From: Annona cherimola
Taxonomy: Eukaryota > Streptophyta > Magnoliopsida > Magnoliales > Annonaceae
Length of the DNA: 64,000 nucleotides
Direction of reading: 5' to 3'
Assembly (NCBI GenBank): GCA_030490835.1
Contig: CM059971.1
Span: 68,838,224-68,902,223, forward strand
The notes below the pieces were generated by a model. It made no database searches. It was not told the DNA's origin and saw nothing but the letters and a program-made list of their open reading frames with translations. A program made the position numbers and the translations under genes. Shown piece by piece: positions 22,789 through 33,211 of the stretch. How positions within the stretch are numbered: position 1 is the stretch's first letter; every line of letters starts with the position of its first letter.

Positions 22789-25599
22789 CATGGCCCTACT
22801 CGCTTGGAACTGTCGAGGGCTTGGGAACCCTCGGGCAGTTCGGACTCTCCTTGACATTGTGAGGAAAAAAGCTCCCTGTTTGGTCTTCCTTTGCGAAACT
22901 AAATGTCGTGCCCAACAAATGGATGGAATTCGGAGAAGACTCAATTTTGATGGGTGTTTTACCGTGGACCCTCAGGGTAGGAGGGGAGGTTTGGCACTAT
23001 TATGGAACAATAACAAGGCGGCATGTATCAGAAGTTTCTCAAACAACCACATTGATGCAAATTTTGGCGGATGGCGGTTTACGGGATTTTACGGACACCC
23101 AGAAGCTCATCAGAGACATCATAGCTGGCTCACGCTCACACAATTAAGCTCCGAATGCACCGACCCTTGGCTTGTGATCGGGGACTTCAATGAGGTATTG
23201 GACCACAATGAATACAACAGCGAAAGATCCCGGCCTCAGGCACAACTGGACCGATTTCGTGATGCCTTGGATTGTTGCAATCTAATTGATTTGGGTTTCA
23301 ATGGTGCCCCAATGACGTGGAGAAACAACAGAAGAGGACAAGACAGAGTCGAAGCAAGATTGGATAGAGGACTGTCCACCCTATCATGACTTAACTTGTT
23401 CCCTCATGCAAAAATTATCAACTTACAGGCTCCAACGTCCGATCACTGCCCGTTAATGCTCGTTTTTGAGCCCAATCACGACAGAAGGAAACCGCCAAGA
23501 GAATTTTGCTATGAATTATTCTGGAATAGGGACACAGAAGCCACAAGGATTATCAAAAAAAGTTTGGGAGCCTCAGTCTAGGATGGGGATGAATGTTCAT
23601 GAATAACTTTGCTGGAAATCGGATCGGACTGCATCGGAACTCTCCAGATGGAATCGAAAGAAAAGAGGAAATATCAGGAGGAGGATCGAGCAGAACCATA
23701 GAATGGTTGAGGCCCTTTCACTCGAGGATCCAAGCGACCGTAGGGACGCAGCCCTGCAAAAACTCAAACTCCAGATTAATCTCTTATTGGAGGACGAAGA
23801 GCAGTTATGGAGGATGAGGGCCAAGACCCACTGGCTTCGGGAGGGCGATAGAAATACCGGTTTTTTCCATAGGGCTGCCTCCAACAGACGTAGAGCTAAT
23901 ACCATTGAGGCGTTAAGGGACCAGGATGGCAATTGGGTTCGAGAGCAGGATAAACTTATGGATATGGCGGTTAGGCATTTCACTGGGATTTTTTCATCCT
24001 GTTCTCCCTCAGATGCGCCATGGGTGGAGTCAGTTATAATCAGAAGAATCTCAAACGATCAAAGGCATTGTCTCTCTCGGCCAATTCTGCCTGAGGAGGT
24101 AATCAAGGCGGTTAAAAGTATGAGGCCTACCAAGGCACGGGGTTTTACCAAAGGCATTGGAACACTGTTGGAAGAGACATAACCAAATGGTGCAGGACAT
24201 TCTTTGACGAACGGGACCCAGACCAAATGCAGAAGCTCATCGGGGGTCTCAACACCACCACTTTGGTATTGATTCCGAAAACGGCGGAAGCCCGACACCT
24301 TTCCCATTTCCGGTCGATCAGTCTTTGCAATGTCACATACAAAATTTTGGCGAAGGTCCTCGCTAACCGACTCAAGACTGTGCTGCACGATGTCATTGGG
24401 GATGAACGGAGCGCCTTCGTCCCGGGACGGTTGATTTCGGACAACATGCTTATTGCTTATGAAGCAATACATTCTCTTCGCAGGAGGAAATTGGGGCGAA
24501 AGAACGAGATGGCGATCAAGTTAGACATGTCTAAGGCATATGACAGAGTCGAATGGAATTTTCTTAAATAGGTTATGACAGCTATGAATTTCTGTCCGGT
24601 GTGGGTGAATTGGATTATGAGTTGCATTTCCACAGCTCATACAGGGTGAATATCAACGGTTTCAAATCGTCATACTTCCAACCCCAGAGGGGCTTGCGAC
24701 AAGGTGACCCACTATCCCCATACCTCTTTTTGTTATGTGAGGAGGGGCTGTCGGGGCTTATTCATCAGGCTATTGCTAGCAAGGCTCTCCATGGTATCAA
24801 ACTCAGTGCTAACGAACCGACGATATCCCACCTACTCTTCGCAGATGACGCCATCATCTTCCTGAAGGCGACTGAATCGGATGTGAGGGGCCTACTTGAT
24901 GTGCTGAACAGATATGCCTACCACTCGGGTCAGATGATAAATGTGGACAAAACGGCGGTTTTCTTCACTCCAAACACTGGGCACCATTCCAGAACTCAGT
25001 TACTTCAGCTCTTGGGCTATACTGGACAGGATCTAAACCAATACTTGGGACTCCCAGCGTGGTTAGGCAGAACAAAGTCTATTTTCTTCAAGGGCATTAA
25101 GGATCGGATTTGGAAGCGTATTCAAGGCTGGAGTGACAAGCTGCTTTCAGGAGGTGAAAAGGAGGTATTAATTAAGGCAGTTGCCCAGGCCATACCGTCA
25201 TATGCGATGTGCATTTTTTTAATGCCCAAATCCTTTTGCAACGACATCAACGCCATGCTCAGCAAATTCTGGTGGGGAGAGAAGAACGGAAAGAGGAAGC
25301 TGAGCTGGGTGGCCTGGAAGGAGAAGTGCAAGCCCAAGTGCATTGGAGGAATGGGGTTCAGGGACCTCCACTGTTTCAACCAGTGTTATCAGAACCGGAC
25401 CGGACCGGCCGGTCGGACCGGTCCGACCGGGAACCGGTCCAGTTTCCAGTTCGATTACTACCAGTTCGATTTAACAGCATAAAACCGCGCGAACCGTCCA
25501 ACCGCCGGTCGGACCGTATATTCCGGTCCGACCGGATTCGCCCGGTTCGCTTCATAGCTTAAATAATATATATTTTTTAAAAAAACTGGAAAATGAAAG

Positions 25600-26060
25600 C
25601 CGAAAACGGAAAACCCTAAGCGCCACAGCCCGCGTCCCGCAACCTGCCGCAGCATACAGCTCTTGGTCTTCCCCAAATCCGGCGAGCTCCTTTGCTGCCG
25701 TCGATCTCCTTTCCTGTCGTCGTCGCCTCACCTCGCAGCAGCAACACGCGATCGGCAATCGGCACGACGGCACCTCATCGCACTTCGCAGACGCCTTCAT
25801 CAGTTCATCTTCTCCAGTTCTCCTCATCGCAGCCGTCGGCATCTTCTCCTTCTCGGCCGCCGGCTCCTGTGGCCCCGCCTCCTCCTCCTCAGCAGCTCAG
25901 CTCCCTGTGCCGGTGATCCCTCCTCTCTCGCTGTCGCGCCAGCAGCTGCCGGTCTCCTCTCTCGTCGTCGCGCCAGCAGCTACCTGTCTCCTCTCTCGTC
26001 GTCGCCGTCTCGCCATCTCCGGCTCGCTGTCGCCGGCAGGCCTAGCAACACTGCAACAGT
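25600..26060 (+). other. GC-rich block of hAT copy 1
   Basis: C/G-rich sequence beginning AAAACCCTAAGCGCC, a phrase common at plant transcript starts. It carries open frames of Ser, Pro, Arg and Leu low complexity in more than one frame. Near 25925-26010 a unit of about 34 bases (CTCTCTCGTCGTCGCGCCAG) repeats two to three times. hAT copy 2 has a similar GC-rich block at its opposite end. It may be what is left of a transposase gene's leader and first exon; no protein domain supports that. Confidence 0.45.
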
Positions 26061-26104
26061 AATTGCGTAATTAATAATTATAATATCAATTTTTTTAAAA
26101 TTTT

Positions 26105-26345
26105 CTGCTTAATTTTGTGCATGCGTGCGTAAATCAAATTATTTGAATTTTTTGCATAATCCTGCCTCCTCCTAATTTTGTGCATGTGTCTCTTATAAAT
26201 TATAATATCCAATTATTTGATTTGTTTGCCTAATTTTGTGCATGCGTCTCTTATAAATTATAATATCAAATTATTTGATTTTTTTGCCTAATTTTTCTGC
26301 CTAATTTTGTGCATGTGTCCTTATAAATTATAATATCAAATTATC
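26105..26345 (+). repeat. Minisatellite inside hAT copy 1
   Basis: About four imperfect tandem units of roughly 60-70 bases. Each contains CCTAATTTTGTGCATG, then CTTATAAATTATAATATC, then AAATTATTTGATTT. Units two and three are nearly identical. Confidence 0.8.
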
Positions 26346-27862
26346 GATGATTCAATTATGCTATTAAACAATACTATAATATCAATTGTGTCATTAAACA
26401 ATTCTAAAATGTAACGTGTAAAATGTAAATATGCAATCTTAAATGACACAATTGATAAACATGAATAGTCAACCAGCCACACGTAATTTTTATTATCAAT
26501 TATTGTTATTGCAAATCAGCCTGAAATTCATTGCATGATTAATCATTTAATTATTGATTGTTTATATGCTAATATTGGGAACATTATTTTAATTGTCTAT
26601 TTGAGAAAAATTTGTTAAGTGCATGATAAATGAATTTTTCATTTTACTATTTTAGGTAATTATTTAATCATCATGTCGTCATCAAACCCATTTTAAAACT
26701 CGCTATTAATTTTTTTCTGCATGTTTTGTTCTTATATTATGGTCCTTAAAATCTAACATATATATTTAGGATTTATAAAAATATAATTTTATCAATATAT
26801 TATTATATTTATTTAAAATTTTAAAAAAATTAATATTAATGACATCATAAATATGTCATGCTGACGTCACCGGTTCAAACCGGTTTGATTAACCGGTCGA
26901 ACTGGTTCGAACCAGACCAGTCCCTTTACCGGTTCAATTACCGGTTCGGTTCTGACAACATTGGTTTCAACAAAGCCCTTCTTGCCAAGCAAGTGTGGAG
27001 ATTAGTCACATCTACTCATTCCCTATGTCATAAAGTCCTAAAAGCCAGATACTTCCCGAATACGGATGTTTGGAGCTGCGATGAGAAACTATCGGATTCT
27101 TTCACTTGGAAGAGCATTTTGAAAGCTAGAGATGTCATCCAGTCGGGATGTAGATGGCGGATCGGTAACGGGAACCGGGTTAAGGTGTTTTTCGATACTT
27201 GGCTGGTGAACAAAGTACACAAAGCAGGACCCCTCCCATCCTCTATGCCGGATGACATGACAGTCAATCATCTCATTGACTGTGCTACCAAATCATGGAA
27301 TAAGGATTGCGTGGTTGCGGCTTTGGGCGAGGACCGATGGTCGGAAGTTAACTCGATTCCCCTCCCGAGGAGACCGGTGGATGATTGCATGTTCTGGACT
27401 CACGAACCTAATGGGGCCTACTCGGTTAAGTCTGCATATAGGAAGCTATGTGGTGGTAATGACTCGCTGGCACATGCGGCTATCTTTCGGGCACTTTGGC
27501 GATTGCAGCTTCCATCAAAAGTCATCATATTTGGTTGGAGATTGGCAAAGGATGTTCTCCCCACTTTGCTAAACCTCAACCGTAGAGGAATTGATATTGA
27601 CTTAAGATGCGTGTTTTGCAGGAGGGAAATTGAAGATGCAAACCATCTTTTCATTAGGTGTGATGCGACCAGAGGCCTGTGTGCGTGACATGAGGCATGA
27701 TGATCTGACTTTCTTCATTCTATGTGGCTGGCGGGTATGGTTTCTCCGCAACAAGCTCAGAGAGGAGGGTGTCCAACCATATTTTGCAGGAACTGTTGCA
27801 TGGTGCCCGGAGTATCTTAATCAACACCGATCGGCAAAACTGTTGTCATATACGGAGCCATC

Positions 27863-30429
27863 TGTGGAACCCTGACCGTATACGAGTTGTTTCGACTGTA
27901 TACGCGTCATTTCAACATTTGTAATTTTGTAATTATTTTATGAATAAATAAAAATTCATGAATTATATTGATGGATATGTGTATTGGAGATTGAAATAAT
28001 GCAATTAGGAATTTAACCCCGTGAATAGTGCATGTGAATAGTGTACGTGAATAGTAACCAAGGACTAAAACCCGTGATTAAGAGTTAATCACTTGGATTA
28101 ACTTAATCACAAAAAGACGAAATAGAGATTTAATCACTACAAGACAAAATAGCAATTCTTTTGGATATTTTAATCCAAGTTTGGATTTTTGTGGAAAAAT
28201 AGAAAAAAATTCATAAATTGCAATCCGGGCGTCGGAATTCGATGAAATTTTTTATGGATAGTTAAAAATTCATGATGGACATGATGAATGGGCTAAGATG
28301 TGATGAAAATCAAAAATCAATGGTCAAGATGAAACGTCAAATGCAAAATGAAAAAGTAATTTCACTTTTTCATTAATTATGTATTTGACTTTAATTAAAA
28401 TTAATAAATAAAAATTAAAAAAATTAAATGCAATGCAGAAACATGTCAGGTCGTGCAGGGGGGTACCATGACCAAATCAATGGTCCAAATTCATCCAAAT
28501 CACAAATCAAGGGTTTAGATTTAATTAGCTTAAATTTAATTAAATAAAAAAATAGGAAAAATAGGCCTGCAAAATAGGGCAGCTGGAGCAGGGTAGGGAG
28601 GCTGCACAAGGCTCTAAGCACCTTTGGGGAATTAGAAAAAAACACCTTTGCAATTTTACACCCTAAGCTAGAGGGGGTAAAATGCAAATTCATGAAAAAT
28701 GGACCCCTATAAATAGAGGAGCAGGCCATGGACGAAATTCACAACCATCCCAGCTCAAAAATCACTTGAGCAACTTCATTTCCCATCCCCACACGTTTTA
28801 GCCTTAAGGAAAGAGGAGAATCGAAGGTTGGAGTGAGAAAAGGCGAGTTAAAGAGGCATAACTTCGCTTGAGGTAAGTGGATTCTCCTCAAACTTGTTTT
28901 GAATGTTAGATGAGGTAAAAAAAATGCTTAGATAATCCCAAAACATGAGAAAATAAGTATAGATATAATGTTTAAATGGAATTATGCCAAAACATCAAAA
29001 ATTTGGAGCAAAGATAGGGTATTTGGGAAAATAGCATATGATATGTGAAAATAATGCTCCAAAATTGATAAGTGATGATTTGGGATATATGATTATGATA
29101 AATATGATGTTGTAATAATGATAAATTAATTTCATAATTTTTGGAATTAAGGATTATGCTTAAGTGAATTTATGATGATTTTTAGTATATGGAGAAAATG
29201 ATTTTTTTGGCCAAGTAAATGATGATAAATTCAAAATATATGAAATTTCCAATGATATAATAGGCACAAGGAATGTCATGGTATTTTTTATTTTTGGAAA
29301 AAATATCAATTTTTGAAACCCATGAACAGTAACCACGTGCTGTGAACAGTAACCACGGATGAACAGTGATATGCTACAGTATTTTGCTACAGTTATATGC
29401 TACAGTGAACAGCGTGATTTTGGAGAAAATTTGGAAATTAATATTTGAATATAAGTATGGAATTTTTGAAGAATTTATGGACAAAAATATCTATGTAAAG
29501 AAATAATGCCCAAATATTATAAAGCATACATGGGAAGCAGCTTAAATAGAGGAAATGAAATATCCTTTGTCCTTGAATAGGAAAAGGAAAAGAGAAGGTC
29601 GAAGACACCTCCTAAGAAGGTAAGCAAGTTATATGTTTTGCAAATTATTTCCAAAATGCTTGAAATTGTTTGCAAGTTGCTTTATGAAATTTATTTAAGG
29701 TTGGCCATACCTATAACTGCTTTACATGAACTGAAGTTCGTTTTGTGAAATTATTTATTAAATGTTTTTTATGAAATTGTTTATGATTTGCAAATATCAT
29801 GCCGACATGTGTATGAGAATGAGCATGTGCACGAGGAATAGGCCTTAGTCGAGGTAGTAAGCGGACCGGATGTCCCCCTCGCTATTGCCAAGTCGCTTAA
29901 TAGGCCCAGGCCGGCGGCGACCTCCCTGAAATGGGAGCATGTATGGGATGAGCGCCTAGCTAGCGTTGCATCCAAAGGAATGTCATGAATGCTATGTATG
30001 CATTGCATTTGCATTTTATGAAATGCATGAAAATGATTGAAAAATTATGTATAGCTTGCTTACTGAGTATTATTACTCACCCATGCTTTTTCAACAACAG
30101 ACAGGAAATGATGATGAAGGCAGCATGCCAAGTGTTATGTAGTTTTTGATATAAATGATGTTTATGTAAACTTTATGTAAAGTCAACGATGATAATTTTG
30201 AGATGAAAAGGGGATATTTTTATTCCAATGAAAATGTTTATGGAATAGTTTTTTATCATAACTGTGTTATGTGAAATATATTTCAAATTGGATGAATGAT
30301 GAGAATTTTTCATGTATTGATGAAAAAAAAAATCCTGCCGTGTGATCAGGGCAACAATCCTGAGTCACGTTTACCAATCAAAACGATCCCGGAGTAAGGC
30401 TTCTAGGCACCTCGGTTCGGGGCGCCACA
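27863..30429 (+). mobile_element. Solo LTR (probably Ty3/gypsy type) inside LINE-B
   Basis: Starts TGTGG and ends CCACA, and is flanked by the 5-bp TSD CCATC (27858-27862 and 30430-30434), the signature of an LTR retrotransposon. I see no internal second LTR, primer-binding site or coding domain, so it is a solo LTR left by recombination. It has a TATA box, two strong splice-donor-like sites (GAG/GTAAGT near 28873 and AAG/GTAAGC near 29620) and clusters of GTGAATAGT/GTGAACAGT and CTACAGT words at 28020-28060 and 29325-29415. The CGGTTCGGGGCGCCACA ending and its 2.57-kb length fit plant Ty3/gypsy LTRs; the lineage is inferred. Confidence 0.88.
28708..28716 (+). promoter_or_regulatory. TATA box of the solo LTR
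   Basis: TATAAATAG in a CCCC-TATAAATAGAGG context, about 845 bases into the LTR. The following GC-richer sequence (from about 28740) reads like a retrotransposon R/U5 leader. This is the only strong core promoter motif I see in the LTR, and it points along the + strand. Confidence 0.65.
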
Positions 30430-30961
30430 CCATCCGATCGAACCATGGTGACCAGATGAGTAAAACCACCCCGGGGTTTTGTCAAGATAAACACGGATGG
30501 CCGATGTCTTGTGGATCGGGATGGATTTGGATGCGCCGCTGTGATCCGAGACTCAGGGGGCTCCTTTATTGCAGCCAGGGGATGGAAGAGGGTTGGGGTG
30601 AGAGAGCCTCTACTTGTTGAAGCGACTGCTTTTCTCTTGGGAATCAAATGGGTCATTCAACTAAACATCTCGCAGGTGCAATTTGAAACTGACTCTCTTC
30701 TGCTTTACAATTTTGTGTCCAACCAGGAACCTATCTCATCCCCGGTGGGTCTCATGATTGATGAAATTAGAGCGATTCTTACTGAATATGAGTTCTTTTC
30801 TGTTCATCATGTATTAAGGCAGAGAAATTCCGTCGCGCATTCCCTAGCTGATTTGGTCTCCGTTTCAAATGCGGACCATTTTTTATGGTGGGATGTTCCA
30901 CCCCAAGCTGTCATTGGAAAACTCTGTACAGATAATTTTTTGAAAATGAATTTGTCGGATT

Positions 30962-31008
30962 CCTCTGTCCTTCCCCTCTCTCAAGTTGAGAGGGAGTAAG
31001 GACAGAGG
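30962..31008 (+). other. LINE-B 3'-terminal stem-loop overlapping the ORF2 stop
   Basis: The outer stem CCTCTGTCCTT/AAGGACAGAGG is a perfect 11 bp, and the inner stem CCCTCTC/GAGAGGG is 7 bp with loop TCAAGTT. The ORF2 TAA (30997-30999) lies in the descending arm. The poly(A) begins about 15 bases later after CTTCATC. It is the counterpart of the structures in LINE-A and LINE-C. Confidence 0.75.
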
Positions 31009-31050
31009 CTATCCTCTTCATCAAAAAAAAAAAAAAGAAGAGGGTCAAAT

Positions 31051-31418
31051 GGCAACCGGGGCGCCACCTTGGTAGTAGCGCTGGCAAGGCTTCAAAGAAT
31101 CAAAATACCATTGAGGCATTTGTTCCTCATTCATTATCCGAGAGTTGTGTCTCTAGATTTGCTAGGTGGAGTAGATTTGTATTGTTTAATTTGTAAGAAT
31201 ATCCGAAGATTGCAATGTAAATATACCAATAAGAAAAAGAGTCAAATGCCGGCATCAATTTTAATATACTTACATAATTTAATGACAAGTATACATATAT
31301 TTAATATCAAAAATTGTAATCAACACCCACATAATTTACCATAATTGTCTGGCGCATGTACGTGGTGGCTGGCGTTGAACCGAAGGCAATGGGTCATCTT
31401 CTACGAACTCTCTTGATC
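31051..31418. other. Flank downstream of LINE-B
   Basis: Mixed-composition DNA with a 91-codon ORF of no recognisable family. Nothing else is seen. Confidence 0.4.
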
Positions 31419-31580
31419 ATGGCTTCATCAACAGCCGTCCTTCAACTCCACCTATATTCTTAGTTCAACAGTAGCCTTTTGGCAAATCAGCAGTTTCATC
31501 GTCAGCTAACAGTTCGCCACCAGATCCGGCTACGCTTTCACCACACCAAAGTTGGGTGCTTCAATCGGTTCAATCTAAAG
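31419..31580 (+). pseudogene. Transit-peptide-like first-exon fragment
   Basis: Exactly 54 codons from an ATG (MASSTAVLQLHLYS) to AAG followed by GTTAGATC, a possible splice donor. The peptide is rich in Ser, Gln, His and Arg and has no acidic residue, as in chloroplast transit peptides (LLANQQFHRQLTVRHQIRLRF). Codon 15 is TAG, so it cannot work as it stands. No second exon was recognised nearby. It looks like a stray exon of a plastid-targeted gene; the gene is unknown. Confidence 0.4.
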
Positions 31581-31999
31581 GTTAGATCAATGAAATGGGG
31601 ACCTGATTGGCCTTCCAGTTGAAAAACCAATCCGGTTTTTATTACTATGATCTAAAGGCTGTAGGAACGTTTTAAATTAAAAAAAGGGTATTTGCAGCAA
31701 CGTATTTTAGGAGGACGATTTTATAGGAGTTGCCAAAATCCCCAACTTCTTACCTACACTAAACTAAGCCAGCAAAAACCTCGACTCCATACGTTAATTG
31801 ATTCGAAAATACAACAGTTTTGTGGCATCGTATTTCAAGGAGAGGAATATAAAAATTACAAAATTGACGATGTAAAAGGCCAATTTGTGGGAATATAAAG
31901 GGCAAACCAAGCAGACCCAAAAGAATTACAAAATTCCAAACCCAAATGCCTTAGATCACATCGAGAGGAAGAGAGAGTAGCCAAGGAAATCAGCTTCTC

Positions 32000-32780
32000 G
32001 AGCTTCTCCGAGAAGAGAGCCGGCAGCACCTTCCTACTTGGTCGTTGCTGCGAGGAGGGAGGCCGCGGCTCCGAAGGTAACAACGTCGACATTGGGAGAG
32101 CTGGCAGGCGCCATGGAGATTAGCAAGGAGGAGATGACAGAAGCAAACGTTGCTATAGTTTATAGTCCCTGCTTTCAATGCTTCAACATTGCCTGCACAG
32201 GCCACTAAAACCAGAGGCGAAAAAACCAAGTTGTTGCTCGAACAGATCATCTTGCCAGAACGAACGAACCACGTCAAGCACCTTATGCTGGAATCGATGG
32301 AGGGTTTGTTGCCTATGGCGATTGCTTTGGCAGATTGACCAATTGCATTTTATAGGCTGGAGTTAGCACCTGCTGAGGCCATGAGACAGAGGCATTCGTC
32401 CCGCCTGTATCGGCAGCAGAGCATGAAAGCCATGCCGCCCGATTTCGTTCGAGAATTAAGCTGGCGGCCGGCATTGAGGAGTACTTGGACAATGCTGGGT
32501 AACCCAAGGCGAGCAGCCATGTGTATCCGGTGGAACTCAGTTCTTATTGTCTTGACAGGGAGCACGAGATCAGCACCGGAGTCAAGTAGCAGTTGGAGGG
32601 CTCCTGGATTAGCACAGAGAATGGCATGGTGGAGGAGGGTCCTTTTAAAGTGGAGTCAATGGCAAAACAGCGAGATAAGAGCATGCGCCATTGGAGACGA
32701 AAGCAAAGGTAGTGACGGCAAGGAGGACAAGGAGGCCATCGATGATGATTGGGAGGAGAACGGAGGGGTGGATGACCATT
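32000..32780 (-). pseudogene. Ankyrin-repeat protein pseudogene fragment
   Basis: Read on the - strand, the segment gives LLHHAILCANPGALQLLLDSGADL, continues FHRIHMAARLGLPSIVQVLLNAG, then the SGGMAFMLCCRYRRDECL unit and ASAGA. These are at least two ankyrin repeats with the usual HxAAR.G....VQ.LL.AG pattern. Downstream (about 32277-32200) a weaker block reads WFVRSGKM and FSPLVLVACAGNVEALK. The frame changes near 32650 and a TAG follows the second repeat at about 32350. Upstream, IIDGLLVLLAVTTFAF may be the preceding segment. It is intronless and broken, so it is a processed or captured fragment of a plant ankyrin protein. The ORFs on the + strand here are shadows. Confidence 0.7.
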
Positions 32781-33211
32781 AAGTAAGGCACGGGTGATGA
32801 TTGGAAGAACACGAGGTGAAGGAGCTTTAAACGAAGCGAGAATCATCGGAAGCCTGAGAATGGGGTAGAAGGTGCGGCCGATGATCGAATTGCATGCTTG
32901 AGCTTGAGAGGAGCTCGAATGACAAGAGAAGAAAGGGGATTTGAAAATCATATCGCTGTTTTGCAAAAGCAGAAGTCGTACGGACGCTGCTGACATGGAC
33001 TTGCATGCAAATGTTCCAGCCTGCTCCATCCGACGGCCCTAAATTCGCCCGCTCAAATGAACGGCTGCAGATGGTTAAGAGCATAGAGCCATGATGCTCA
33101 CGGAAAGCTTACGATCGGAATCGAAAGGTAAATTCACCTAATTTTACATATTTATAAATATAAAAAATAATAAATGAATTTTGAGGCCGACCTAAATAGG
33201 CACCATTTAAG

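Larger units (their letters stand above)
25381..26963 (+). mobile_element. hAT-type non-autonomous element, copy 1 (inside LINE-B ORF2)
   Basis: Flanked by a perfect 8-bp TSD GTTTCAAC (25373-25380 and 26964-26971). The termini CAGTGTTATCAGAACC and GGTTCTGACAACATTG are inverted repeats with 2 mismatches. Both the 8-bp TSD and the CAGTG-like start fit the hAT superfamily. The first 180 bases and the last 90 bases are packed with CCGGT/ACCGG words. A GC-rich block (25610-26060) follows the left end, then an AT-rich part. No transposase domain is visible, so it would need a helper in trans. Confidence 0.92.
22790..30999 (+). pseudogene. LINE-B ORF2 (endonuclease, reverse transcriptase, zf-RVT, RNase H), broken
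   Basis: ORF2 nicks target DNA and copies the LINE RNA into it. It starts MALLAWNCRGLG at 22790. The endonuclease has CETK, GDFNEV and, after an in-frame TGA at 23387, SDHCP. A frameshift lies between 23579 and 23620. The RT has KA.., FRSISLCNVTYK, LDMSKAYDRVEW, RQGDPLSPYLF and the catalytic FADD (24838-24849). Part of the KAPGPDG block near 24140 is deleted with a shift. A TAG at about 24568 and a shift near 24640 follow. A hAT element interrupts codons at 25381-26963. The frame resumes with FNKALLAKQVWRL and reaches zf-RVT CVFCRREIEDANHLFIRC. A frame change lies near 27680. The solo LTR then interrupts, a TGA follows near 30450, and RNase H (KINTDG, VEATAF, ETDSL, AHSLAD) ends at the TAA at 30997. 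The frame breaks are read from the sequence; the original residues are inferred. Confidence 0.9.
20830..31034 (+). mobile_element. LINE-B: full-length L1-type LINE split by two later insertions
   Basis: Flanked by a perfect 16-bp TSD AAGAAGAGGGTCAAAT (20814-20829 and 31035-31050); the last A's of the right copy merge with the tail. It contains a 5' leader, ORF1 (21010-22788), ORF2 (from 22790) and a 3' tail ending TTCATC plus poly(A). A hAT element (25381-26963) and a solo LTR (27863-30429) sit inside ORF2, each with its own TSD. Removing both leaves about 6.05 kb, the usual size of a full plant L1. ORF2 has in-frame stops, frameshifts and a small deletion, so the copy is dead. Confidence 0.95.

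Noticed and set aside
25663..26070. 135-codon Ser/Arg-rich ORF in hAT copy 1
   Set aside because: Low-complexity product of a GC-rich block; overlapping frames are also open and no domain is present. Recorded as a GC-rich block instead.
27863..30429. Complete LTR retrotransposon inside LINE-B
   Set aside because: Only one TG..CA unit, no internal LTR repeat, no primer-binding site and no coding domain; solo LTR is the simpler reading.
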